Positions 6,210 to 13,132 of a stretch of 13,132 nucleotides of DNA are shown piece by piece (the stretch's first letter is position 1; each line of letters starts with the position of its first letter). Source of the stretch: Deinococcus sp. (lineage in GTDB: Bacteria; Deinococcota; Deinococci; Deinococcales; Deinococcaceae); assembly GCA_028287665.1 (NCBI GenBank), contig JAQBPF010000306.1:1-13132 (forward strand). The letters are read 5' to 3'. The notes below the pieces were generated by a model. That model was not told the DNA's origin, searched no databases, and saw only the letters and a program-made list of their open reading frames with translations. The position numbers were made by a program, and so were the translations under genes.

Positions 6210-7631
6210 ATGCGTTCTCTGGTCCTGATCGGTCATGGTTCCCACCTCAACGGCGAGTCGGCGGGCGCGGTCTACCGGTATGCCGAGTTGATTCGTGAGC
6301 GCGGGCTGTTTGACGAAGTCGTGGAGGGCTACTGGAAAGAAGAGCCTTCCCTACGCCAAGTGCTGAAAACCACCGCCAGCACGGATGTTACGGTCATTCC
6401 CATGTTCATCAGCGAGGGGTATTTTACCGAAACGGTGATCCCGCGTGAAATGGGCCTGGGACACCAGGGGCCCGTACCGCAGGGGGGCGTGGCCCGCGTG
6501 CTGGGCGGCAAAACGGTGCGCTATACCCTGCCCTACGGCGTGCATTCCAGCATGGTCGATGTGATTCTGGAACGGGCCCGCGAAGCCCTGCCCGATCTGG
6601 GCGATGAGGGCACGCCCCCAACGGCTCTGGTGGTGCTGGGTCACGGCACGACCCGCAACGAAAACAGCAACCGTGTGGTGTACGAAAATGCCGAACGGCT
6701 GCGGCACACCGGACTGTTTTCGGAAGTAGAAGCCCTGTTCCTCGATGAAGACCCGAAGGTGGGCCTGTGGCCCGAGCGGGTGCGTGCGCCGCGTGTGGTG
6801 GTGGTGCCCTTCTTTGCCTCCGAGGGCTGGCACACGCTGGAAACCATTCCCGAGGATATGGGCCTGACCGGAGCCGTAACCGAATTCCCGGAGAACCCGC
6901 ACGGCCCGCAGACGGTGTATTACGCCCGCCCGGTGGGCACCCACGCCCGCATTGCCGAAGTGATCCTGCAACTGGCCGAGGAAGCACGCGGTACGGGTGG
7001 GCGCGGCGGCGACGAGGACCGTCTGCATGCACAGGCCTGGGCCGCCTTCATGACGATGGCGCGGCGCGGAATGCGGGTGGGCGAGGTGATGATCACGCCG
7101 CAACTGGGCATGTTCGAGGTACGTCACGCGCTGGACGAGGGCATCCCCGGCGGGGACCTGACCACCACCGTGACGCCCGAAGGCCTGCGCGACCAGACCC
7201 GCCGCGATGAGGGCGGCCACCACCGCCCGGTGCACACCCTGCGGAACATGCCGCGCGGCTGGCGGGCCGTGCTCAGCGAGGCCGACCTGCCCCGCGCCAT
7301 GCACGCGCTGTACCCGGCGATTGTGGAGGAGGGCTACGCGCACCAGCAACACGCGCTGCGGGCCACGCCCTGGGCCACCACCGCCCGCCGCCAGACCGGA
7401 ATTTACGCCAAGGTGCAAAAGGCCACCCCGGAACAGGTCGAACATGTGGCGGGGGACGTGTGCAGCGGTTGCCTCCGCACGCGCCTGTGGGCCGGAGAAA
7501 CCCTCCCCCGCACCTTCTTTGACGGTGTTCCGGGAGCTATTCCCTGCGCCGAAGCCTGCACCTATCTGGTCGCCGAAGTGCGCGAAGAGGTGAGCGGCAA
7601 ACGGGGCGGCGGGGCGTCACACAGCCACTGA
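6210..7631 (+). CDS. DR2241-family protein: two CbiX-like chelatase lobes plus Cys-rich Fe-S-type tail
   Basis: 473 aa, cytosolic. Two successive class II chelatase-like (CbiX/SirB) lobes are visible: residues 1 to about 132, starting LIGHGSH with His9, and about 138-270, with VLGHGTT and His145. Each lobe has the matching pattern of a GHG loop, an acidic Glu-rich helix (YWKEEPSLR and LFLDEDPKV) and a hydrophobic strand ending in F.SEG(Y/W) ([11 protein letters not shown] and [11 protein letters not shown]). The C-terminal 200 residues belong to neither lobe and carry Cys418, Cys421, Cys446 and Cys450 (CxxC-x24-CxxxC), fit for a [4Fe-4S] cluster, and a SHSH end. This matches D. radiodurans DR2241, whose crystal structure showed chelatase-like domains plus extra novel domains. 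Chelatases of this class insert Co, Fe or Ni into tetrapyrroles. The substrate here is not known and no cobalamin or haem genes are adjacent. Confidence 0.88.
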   Translation: MRSLVLIGHGSHLNGESAGAVYRYAELIRERGLFDEVVEGYWKEEPSLRQVLKTTASTDVTVIPMFISEGYFTETVIPREMGLGHQGPVPQGGVARVLGGKTVRYTLPYGVHSSMVDVILERAREALPDLGDEGTPPTALVVLGHGTTRNENSNRVVYENAERLRHTGLFSEVEALFLDEDPKVGLWPERVRAPRVVVVPFFASEGWHTLETIPEDMGLTGAVTEFPENPHGPQTVYYARPVGTHARIAEVILQLAEEARGTGGRGGDEDRLHAQAWAAFMTMARRGMRVGEVMITPQLGMFEVRHALDEGIPGGDLTTTVTPEGLRDQTRRDEGGHHRPVHTLRNMPRGWRAVLSEADLPRAMHALYPAIVEEGYAHQQHALRATPWATTARRQTGIYAKVQKATPEQVEHVAGDVCSGCLRTRLWAGETLPRTFFDGVPGAIPCAEACTYLVAEVREEVSGKRGGGASHSH

Positions 7632-7678
7632 ACAGGGAGAGGAAGCAGGGATAGACCGCAACTGTGGTCAAGACTAGA

Positions 7679-7716
7679 GAGGAGAGGCGCTGAGGAATCG
7701 GCGCTCTCCTCTTTTG
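7679..7716 (+). terminator. Intrinsic terminator between convergent genes
   Basis: GAGGAGAGGCGC (7679-7690) pairs with GCGCTCTCCTC (7701-7711), giving an 11-bp stem with one bulged G and a 10-nt loop, followed by TTTTGCT. It serves the DR2241-like gene and lies 4 bp from the stop of the flavin reductase on the other strand, so it may stop that transcript as well. Confidence 0.75.
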
Positions 7717-7719
7717 CTG

Positions 7720-8217
7720 CTAGCCCAACTCGTGGTACTGGCCCCGGAAGTACACCAATGGGTCATCATCGGTGTAGCGGGCATATTCCACGAATCCCAG
7801 ATAGAGGGTGTGGTCGCCCGCCACGATCACCTCGTGCTTGCGGCACACCAGTTGGGCGATGCAGCCGCCGATCAGGGGCAGGCCTTCATGCTCGAACCAA
7901 GGCACACTCTCTTCGGGGCCGGGGCGTCCGGCAAAGTGGTCGGAAAGGTGGCGCTGGGTGCTGCTGAGCAAGTTCACGCCAAAGCGGGTGGTTCCTACGC
8001 GGCTCAGCACCTCGTGCATATGGGCGCGGTGATCCACGCTGACCAGAATCAGCGGCGGCGCGAGGCTCACCGACACGAAAGCGCTGGCCGTCATGCCCCG
8101 GCGCTGCTGGCCGTCCAGGGTGGTCACGACGGTGACGCCGCTGGCAAACCGTCCGAGCGTCTGGCGGAATTCGAAGGGCGTCAGGCCGCCGTCGGCCTCT
8201 GCGTGCGGAAGGGTCAT
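7720..8217 (-). CDS. Flavin reductase-like domain protein (HpaC-type, FMN-binding)
   Basis: 165 aa, a single flavin reductase-like domain of the split-barrel FMN-binding fold. Family hallmarks in order: FRQTLGRFASGVTVVTT (18-33), the flavin-contacting GMTASAFVSVSLAPPLILVSV (41-61), FGVNLLSSTQRHLSDHF (79-95), LPLIGGCIAQLVC (113-125), GDHTLYLGFVEYA (134-146) and PLVYFRGQYHEL at the end. Such proteins reduce FMN or FAD with NAD(P)H and often supply a two-component monooxygenase. No monooxygenase partner is adjacent, so the partner is unknown. The ATG at 8215-8217 is chosen because homology begins soon after it, while the frame upstream to 8412 overlaps the GHL10 coding end and is low-quality. 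A TACACT -10 box lies 7 nt before this ATG, preceded and followed by no Shine-Dalgarno, indicating leaderless translation and its own promoter despite the 53-bp gap to GHL10. Confidence 0.88.
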   Translation of the reverse strand: MTLPHAEADGGLTPFEFRQTLGRFASGVTVVTTLDGQQRRGMTASAFVSVSLAPPLILVSVDHRAHMHEVLSRVGTTRFGVNLLSSTQRHLSDHFAGRPGPEESVPWFEHEGLPLIGGCIAQLVCRKHEVIVAGDHTLYLGFVEYARYTDDDPLVYFRGQYHELG

Positions 8218-8224
8218 GGGGGGC

Positions 8225-8230
8225 AGTGTA
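8225..8230 (-). promoter_or_regulatory. -10 box of the flavin reductase gene (leaderless start)
   Basis: TACACT on the minus strand ends 7 nt before the ATG at 8217. The intervening bases are GCCCCCC, with no ribosome binding site. No good -35 is visible. Confidence 0.5.
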
Positions 8231-8270
8231 ACGCGGCGGGCGCCGCAGCCTGAACAGCAATCTCTGAAGC

Positions 8271-10043
8271 TTAGGGCTGAGTGGGGAGCACGGAGGGCTG
8301 CACAGAAGGCTGCACCGGAGCGGTCCTGGCCGGAGCCAAAGCGGGGATCAGGTCGCGCACCAGCAGGTTGGGCAGGCGCACCACGCCGCGTGCCGGAATG
8401 GTATCCACCCACCGCTGCCCACTGACCCGGATTTCGATGCTTCCGGCAGGCAGGGCGGCAAAGCCGTAATAGCCGTTGCCGTCAGTGAGGGAGCGGGCCA
8501 CCACCTGGCCACCCTGCAGGGCCTCTACCACGCGGTTTCCCAGCACAGGCGCACCTGTGACGCGGCCCAGCAACCCCCGTGTGGTGGGGGGGCTGGTCGT
8601 CCAGCGGGTGGGCACGTTCAGCGCGGCTCCGGGGGCAGTCAGCAGGGCGCGGATCACGTCCAGGCCCTGCGCGGTGGTGGCCTTACCGCCGTACACATCC
8701 ACGTTGGGGGTGCGGTAGGAGTAGCCCACCCAGCCCAGCCCCGAATTCACAGCGCGGGCGGCCTGTGCCGCAATGACGGCGGGTGAATTCAGGTACAGCG
8801 CCGTACCCACCGCCAGTTCAGCCTGCCCGCCATCGGCACGGGGCCGCATCGTGGCGGCAAAGGTATTCCAGCCGTCAAACCACGCGGCCTGATCGGCCAC
8901 ACCGTCGCGCTTGTAGTTCATGATCACGTTCAGATCCAACAACCCGTCGCGCATCCAGGTGGGCCAATCCTGCAACACATCGTTGTAGGTGCGGGTGCGC
9001 CGGAACGACACCAGATCGCCCGCACGCGGCGGTTGCAGGTAGGTAATGGTGGCGGCACTGACCCACAGGGTGGAGCGCACGCCCTTCACTTCCAGCGCGA
9101 TTCGGCGCACCAGGGCAGTGACCTGATCACGCTTCCAGTCCAGCCAGGCGGGATCGGCGGCGGCGGGAATACCGCTGGCCCCAGTTTCGGCATTGAAACG
9201 GGCGATGACTTTGGGATCGTAGCCCCATACGCCGCCGTCCGGGTAGCGGATTCGGTCCAGCTGAATGCCGTCTACCGCATAGTTTTTGACCAGGCTGACC
9301 ACGCCCGCCGTGATGTAGTCGGCGGCGGCAGGAATGCCCACGTCCAGCCAGGCGTCGCTGCCCTCCAGATAAGTGCCATCGGGGCGGCGGGAGTACCAGG
9401 ACTGCGCCCCCATATTCGGCCCATGAGTGCGAGAAATATGCGCCGGATTGCTGTTGGGCACGGCGGCATTGGCCACGCCCGTCACGCTGGCCCACGCGAT
9501 CACCCGGATACCGCGCGGCTTGGCCAGCTTGATTACGGCTTCCAGCGGATCGAACCCCGGTTGCAGATCGGCGTCGGTAATCATGGGCAGGCTGGAGCGG
9601 CGGCACAGGCAGTCAGAGCGGCGAATGGCTTGCACAAACAGCGTATTGACCCCCATCCTGGCCGCGTCCTCTACGGTGCGCCGCACCTGCGCCGAGGTTT
9701 TGAGGCCGGGGCCGAAGGCGTCTACCCACAGGCCGCGCACATTCACTCCGGCACTCTTGACCCCAACAGGGGTGGCGGAGCTGGCTGGAGCAGGAGCCGT
9801 GGGTTCAGAAGCAGCGGGCAACGGCGCGGGCGGCTGCTTTGGCGGCGCAGGTACTTCGGCAGGAGCAGACACTGGGCCGGGCACAGCGTTTCCAGGTACA
9901 GGACTTCCAGGCACGGGACTTTCAGGCACAGGCGGGGCAGGAGGCGTTGCCGCTGTGGCTGCCGACCATCCGGCAGCGGGCAGCAGCAGAGCCAGAGAGA
10001 GGGCACAGACAGCAGCGCGGCGCAGGATGGGGAAGGAGGACAT
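8271..10043 (-). CDS. Exported GHL10 (DigH/YddW-like) glycosidase-like protein
   Basis: 590 aa from the ATG at 10041-10043, which begins a Sec signal peptide (FPILRR, hydrophobic core, cleavage near Ala30-Ala32). The frame to 10139 would bury it. A Pro/Ala/Val linker (about 33-92, with VPESPVPGSPVPG repeats) precedes the glycosyl-hydrolase-like 10 domain (about 100-465): NVRGLWVDAFGPGLKT at the start, NTLFVQAIRRSD (133-144), RGIRVIAWASVTG (178-189), DGIQLDRIRYPDGG (258-271, Asp263 a likely active-site acid), a W-rich DWPTWMRDGLLDLN (359-372) and GWVGYSYRTP near the end. A C-terminal beta-sandwich resembling carboxypeptidase regulatory domains follows (about 489-550, RVTGAPVLGN, TDGNGYYGFAALPAGS), then a Pro-rich tail. 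E. coli DigH of this family cleaves denuded peptidoglycan glycans, so a cell-wall role is plausible but inferred. Cys145 and Cys147 (DCLC) are the only mature cysteines. Confidence 0.85.
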   Translation of the reverse strand: MSSFPILRRAAVCALSLALLLPAAGWSAATAATPPAPPVPESPVPGSPVPGNAVPGPVSAPAEVPAPPKQPPAPLPAASEPTAPAPASSATPVGVKSAGVNVRGLWVDAFGPGLKTSAQVRRTVEDAARMGVNTLFVQAIRRSDCLCRRSSLPMITDADLQPGFDPLEAVIKLAKPRGIRVIAWASVTGVANAAVPNSNPAHISRTHGPNMGAQSWYSRRPDGTYLEGSDAWLDVGIPAAADYITAGVVSLVKNYAVDGIQLDRIRYPDGGVWGYDPKVIARFNAETGASGIPAAADPAWLDWKRDQVTALVRRIALEVKGVRSTLWVSAATITYLQPPRAGDLVSFRRTRTYNDVLQDWPTWMRDGLLDLNVIMNYKRDGVADQAAWFDGWNTFAATMRPRADGGQAELAVGTALYLNSPAVIAAQAARAVNSGLGWVGYSYRTPNVDVYGGKATTAQGLDVIRALLTAPGAALNVPTRWTTSPPTTRGLLGRVTGAPVLGNRVVEALQGGQVVARSLTDGNGYYGFAALPAGSIEIRVSGQRWVDTIPARGVVRLPNLLVRDLIPALAPARTAPVQPSVQPSVLPTQP

Positions 10044-10197
10044 AGGTTCGGCTCTCAGGCTAGCGCACTGCGGCTGAGCCGTGATGAACGCCTCTGCCGG
10101 AGGCCTGCGCTGCGCCGTCCCAGCGCTTTGACCGTGCAAGATCAGAGGCCCAACCGAACTGCTGTCCTCACTTCTGTGTACCTCTTGGTCATTTCCG

Positions 10198-10206
10198 TGT
10201 TAACTT
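10198..10206 (+). promoter_or_regulatory. Candidate extended -10 promoter of the lipoprotein gene
   Basis: TGT followed by TAACTT (10201-10206) fits an extended -10 (TGN-TANNNT). No good -35 is present at 16-18 nt. Transcription would begin about 20 nt before the strong ribosome binding site. Confidence 0.3.
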
Positions 10207-10224
10207 TCAGGCAGTTCAATTGAC

Positions 10225-10231
10225 AGGAGGT
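10225..10231 (+). promoter_or_regulatory. Strong ribosome binding site of the lipoprotein gene
   Basis: AGGAGGT, 6 nt before the ATG at 10238. It decides for this start over the upstream TTG at 10220. Confidence 0.85.
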
Positions 10232-10237
10232 ATTCAT

Positions 10238-10693
10238 ATGAAACGAATCCTATTGATGGCCGTTGTCAGCACCCTTGCCCTCTCGGCCTGTAACCGACCC
10301 AACGTGGTCGGCACCAGCGTCAGCAAAAGCTTTATGGGCATGCTGAATTCCACCGCCGCCAGTGGCTATACCGCCGCTGCCGGAACTGCCGTGTACGTCG
10401 ACCTGACGGGCGGAGACCGCCGCACCATCCTGACGGCCACAGGCCTCAAAGCCAACACCGCCTACATCTCTCACTACCACTCCAAGGGCACGGCGGCAGG
10501 CAGCACCAGTGACTGCACGTCGGGCGGCCCTGTGGTGGGCGGACTCATCGGGGGCGGCTCCTTTACCAGCGATGCCGACGGCAAGCTGACCATCAAGGGC
10601 TTTCAGAGCAGCGATGTCCTGAAAGACGCGGCTTACATCAACATTCACGAGGGCGCGACACCCAGCGTGATTCCTCTGTGCGCCGATATCTGA
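10238..10693 (+). CDS. Small lipoprotein with a Cu-Zn SOD/CHRD-like beta domain
   Basis: 151 aa from the ATG at 10238, fixed by AGGAGGT 6 nt upstream. The signal peptide MKRILLMAVVSTLALSAC carries a proper lipobox (LSAC), so Cys18 should be lipidated and the protein anchored to a membrane. The mature part is Ala/Gly/Thr-rich and beta-like: AVYVDLTGGDRRTILTATGLKANTAYISHYH, then a Gly-rich loop with Cys93, DADGKLTIKGF and YINIHEG, with Cys148 near the end. The layout (GL.A...Y..H.H, a Cys in a Gly-rich loop, a second His, a late Cys for a possible 93-148 disulfide) recalls copper-zinc superoxide dismutase or CHRD folds. Only His79, His81 and His137 are candidates for metal ligands, too few for a full SOD site, so enzymatic dismutase activity is unlikely. 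Function unknown. It is divergent from the GHL10 gene. Confidence 0.8.
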   Translation: MKRILLMAVVSTLALSACNRPNVVGTSVSKSFMGMLNSTAASGYTAAAGTAVYVDLTGGDRRTILTATGLKANTAYISHYHSKGTAAGSTSDCTSGGPVVGGLIGGGSFTSDADGKLTIKGFQSSDVLKDAAYINIHEGATPSVIPLCADI

Positions 10694-10714
10694 ACCCGTC
10701 GGAGGAACGCAGGA

Positions 10715-10752
10715 GCGGGAAGCCAGGCACTCTGCCAAGCTTCCCGCTTTTT
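10715..10752 (+). terminator. Intrinsic terminator of the lipoprotein gene
   Basis: A perfect 9-bp stem (GCGGGAAGC at 10715-10723, GCTTCCCGC at 10739-10747) with a 15-nt loop is followed by TTTTT. It lies between the lipoprotein stop and the convergent end of dnaX. On the minus strand no T-run follows, so the end of dnaX transcription is not explained by it. Confidence 0.85.
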
Positions 10753-10769
10753 CATGTTCCTTTCTGGAC

Positions 10770-13132
10770 TTACACCTCGCCCGCTTCGTCCTCATCGCCG
10801 TCTGTTTCGGCCACCACTGGGGCAGGGTTGCGGTTCTTGCCTATTTCGCGCACTCGGCCCGAGAATCGGCCTTTAATTTCCTCGTACATCGGGTGGGCGC
10901 GGATGTCGGCGGGGCGACCCTGTGCAGCTTTAAGTGGGGCAGCTTTCGATTCTGGCGGGGTCAGCCTGGGCGCGGGCGTGGTGGGTTCGGGGCGCGGGGT
11001 GGGGGCCGCACGTTCGGGCATAAACGAGGCATAGGGCGCGTCGTCCAGGGGAGGCGGGGCAGCCTGTCCACTGCTGGTCTGAAAGGTGTCGCCCACATCG
11101 CCCCAGTCGGGTTCCTCGGTAATCGCCTCCACGATGTACAGTTCCCGGCTGGCCCCCACAGGGGTGATCCGGTCGCCGCCTCCGGCATCGCTGGGTGCGG
11201 GTGGTGCGTCGGCCACATGTTCGGCCTCCCAGGGCGCGGCAGCAGCGGTAGGCAGTGGCGCGGCAGCCACATCGTCGGGGCTGGAACGCTGCTGAGGACG
11301 CTGTGCCTGGGCGCGGGCGGGCGCTGCTGCCCCAGCGGGCGGCTCCAGCGTGGCCACGGGGGCAGAGCGGGGAGTTGAGGCTGGGGCCGAAGCCGAATTG
11401 ACTGGATCTATCGGCGCAAACTCTGGCCCCCGGTTGCTGGTTGGACTGTTGGCCGGACTACTGGCGGGGCGCTGGGTGCGTGTGGGCTGGAAGGCGGGCA
11501 CTTCGGAGGCTGGGGGAATGGCGGCTGGCGCGGGGCTGGGTGACGCGGGATTGGGTAGCGCAGAGCTGGATGACACCGGGTTGGATGCCGCAGCTTTGGC
11601 ACAGGCTGGAGCCGCAGCGGGGGCCGTCTGAGCCATTGCCCCAGTGCCCATTGCCCCGCTGCCCATCTTCTGCCGTTTCGTGCCTTCTGGCGTCACCAAT
11701 TCGAAGCTGACGGGGCCGAACACCCGCAGCACCAGCGCCGCCAATTCATCGTATTTGCTGACGACCTGCTTGGCATGGAAGGCGTTTTTATCGTCGTAGG
11801 TCAGGCTGACGAATCCGGCCTCGGTATGCGTGCGGGCAGGCTTCAGAAAGGCCCGCAGTTGCATGCTGGCCTGCCGGGTCACCTCCGCCCAACTGCCCTG
11901 CAACTCCATCGGCGCAGCTTCTTCCAACTGTTCCAGCACGGCATTCACAGCCTCGCGCACAGGCGCAGATCCCGGATTGCGGCGCGCCCCCGGATCGAAA
12001 TCGGCCACGGCTGGCCCGGAAGCCGCCGCCCGCGTGCCGCCTGCTTTCAGGCCCGCCAGCTCCTTTTCCAGGCGGTTCAGGCGTTGGGTCACGTCGGCGG
12101 GAATGGCAGCGGCAGTCTGGGTGCGGCCCGCACTGGCTGAAGCCGCGCCACCCGTTCCGGCATCAGCAGCCAACAGCGCGTGGGTGAGGGCGAGTTCCAG
12201 ACTCAGGCCATCGGCGGAGCGGGCAAAGCGGGAATCCTGTTCGTCCAGCGCAGCCTGCAACTTCAGCAGTCGGGGTACGTCCGCGCCGTCCATCTTCTCG
12301 CCGCCCAGGCCCAGTTCGGCGTGCAGGGCCAGACCAAAGGCGGCCACCAATCCTTCGACCACCGTGCGGGCCGCAAATCCGTCGCGGTAGAGCTGGCCTG
12401 CGCCCTGAATCGCGCCGCCCGCGTCGCCCAGCATCAGGGCCGAGGCAATGCCGCGCACCCGCTCGCTGGGAGGCAGACCCAGGGCATCTTCTACTGCTGC
12501 CCGCGTGACCGCCGTTCCCGCCGCCAGCATCCGTTCCAGCAGACTTTCGCCGTCGCGCATGGCTCCATCGGCCAACCGTCCGATCAGTTGCAGGGCGTCA
12601 GGATCGGCATTCATGCCTTCCTTCTGGGCCAGACCTGCCAGTTTTCCGGCGATCTCTTCGGGCGTCAGGCGGCGGAATCGGTAGTGCTGGCAGCGGCTCA
12701 GAATCGTCGGAATAATCTTTTCCGGCTCGGTGGTGGCCAGAATAAAAATAACGTGACTGGGCGGTTCTTCCAATGTTTTCAGCAGCGCGTTGAAGGCGTT
12801 GCGCGTCATCATGTGCGCTTCGTCGAGGATGTAGATCTTTTTGCCGCCGCGCATGGCCGCCAGACCCACTTTCTCGCGCAGGTCACGCACATCGTCCACG
12901 CTGTTGTTGCTGGCGGCGTCGATTTCCAGTACGTCGGGATGGTTGCCGGAGCGCACACTCAGGCACGATTCGCACTCGCCGCAGGGCTTGGGCATCGGCC
13001 CGGTACAGTTGGCGGTCATGGCGATCAGGCGGGCGGTGGTCGTTTTGCCCACGCCACGCGGCCCCGAAAACAGGTAGGCGTGTCCGACCCGGCCCTGTTC
13101 CAGCGCGGCTCTCAGCACATCCTTGACGTGTT
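10770..13132 (-). CDS. dnaX: DNA polymerase III subunit gamma/tau (5' end outside the window)
   Basis: Clamp-loader ATPase of the replisome. The frame is open to base 13132. The first full visible codon encodes His (of a GQEHVKDVL-type start), so roughly 20 N-terminal residues are missing. The GTG at 13118 is an internal Val codon, not the start. In visible numbering: Walker A GPRGVGKT (23-30), the DnaX zinc module Cys42, Cys50, Cys53, Cys56, Walker B LDEAH (102-106), ATTEPEKIIPTILSRC (132-147, sensor 1 and the SRC arginine finger) and sensor 2 at GAMRDGESLLER. A lid and collar follow to about 340. A folded block at about 395-485 ends the conserved region. The last ~300 residues are Pro/Ala-rich with short conserved-looking islands (YIVEAITEEPDWGDVG, HPMYEEIKGRFSGRVREIG). 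About 786 residues are visible, long for tau. Confidence 0.96.
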   Translation of the reverse strand, partial: HVKDVLRAALEQGRVGHAYLFSGPRGVGKTTTARLIAMTANCTGPMPKPCGECESCLSVRSGNHPDVLEIDAASNNSVDDVRDLREKVGLAAMRGGKKIYILDEAHMMTRNAFNALLKTLEEPPSHVIFILATTEPEKIIPTILSRCQHYRFRRLTPEEIAGKLAGLAQKEGMNADPDALQLIGRLADGAMRDGESLLERMLAAGTAVTRAAVEDALGLPPSERVRGIASALMLGDAGGAIQGAGQLYRDGFAARTVVEGLVAAFGLALHAELGLGGEKMDGADVPRLLKLQAALDEQDSRFARSADGLSLELALTHALLAADAGTGGAASASAGRTQTAAAIPADVTQRLNRLEKELAGLKAGGTRAAASGPAVADFDPGARRNPGSAPVREAVNAVLEQLEEAAPMELQGSWAEVTRQASMQLRAFLKPARTHTEAGFVSLTYDDKNAFHAKQVVSKYDELAALVLRVFGPVSFELVTPEGTKRQKMGSGAMGTGAMAQTAPAAAPACAKAAASNPVSSSSALPNPASPSPAPAAIPPASEVPAFQPTRTQRPASSPANSPTSNRGPEFAPIDPVNSASAPASTPRSAPVATLEPPAGAAAPARAQAQRPQQRSSPDDVAAAPLPTAAAAPWEAEHVADAPPAPSDAGGGDRITPVGASRELYIVEAITEEPDWGDVGDTFQTSSGQAAPPPLDDAPYASFMPERAAPTPRPEPTTPAPRLTPPESKAAPLKAAQGRPADIRAHPMYEEIKGRFSGRVREIGKNRNPAPVVAETDGDEDEAGEV

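Noticed and set aside
8218..8412. N-terminal extension of the flavin reductase to 8412
   Set aside because: It overlaps the GHL10 coding end, has no family similarity, and the -10 box at 8225-8230 would lie inside it.

Overview
The window looks like a chromosomal segment of a Deinococcus species. It is GC-rich with strong G/C preference at third codon positions. It carries a close relative of the D. radiodurans protein DR2241 (a two-lobed CbiX-like protein with a cysteine-rich tail), and several genes show the leaderless start pattern known from Deinococcus: a TANNNT -10 box 7-9 nt before the start codon and no Shine-Dalgarno. The genus call rests on recalled family knowledge and style of sequence, not on a search.

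Layout, left to right. 1-363 (+) is the 3' end of an unrecognised gene. It meets a six-helix VC0807-type membrane protein (430-1230, -) tail to tail, with a hairpin terminator between them. Divergent from that is a small exported protein (1356-1760, +), whose stop codon lies inside the terminal repeat of a ~110-bp non-coding palindromic element (about 1756-1875). An unrecognised 137-aa protein (1970-2383, -) follows. Then come two minus-strand peptidase genes with separate upstream regions: an exported PDZ-S41 peptidase (2635-4014) and a cytosolic M20 metallopeptidase (4168-5253). Next is a small EF-hand protein with a C-terminal hydrophobic helix (5541-5966, -), divergent from the DR2241-like gene (6210-7631, +). 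The DR2241-like gene converges on a flavin reductase (7720-8217, -), which sits 53 bp downstream of an exported GHL10 glycosidase-like protein (8271-10043, -). Divergent from GHL10 is a small lipoprotein (10238-10693, +). The window closes with most of dnaX (10770-13132, -), cut at its 5' end by the window edge.

The genes do not form one operon or a recognisable defence, mobile or biosynthetic island. Most have their own promoter signal and many pairs are convergent with terminators between. There is a loose envelope theme: five or six of the products are exported or membrane-bound (VC0807 protein, small exported protein, S41 peptidase, EF-hand protein, GHL10 protein, lipoprotein). I found no tRNA, rRNA, CRISPR array, transposase or prophage gene.

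I see no convincing new multi-gene system. The points most worth a second look are the MITE-like element, the DR2241-type fusion with its CxxC/CxxxC tail, the S41 peptidase without the usual catalytic lysine, the recurrent leaderless starts, a 13-bp triple repeat upstream of the M20 gene, and a possible -1 slippage product of dnaX.
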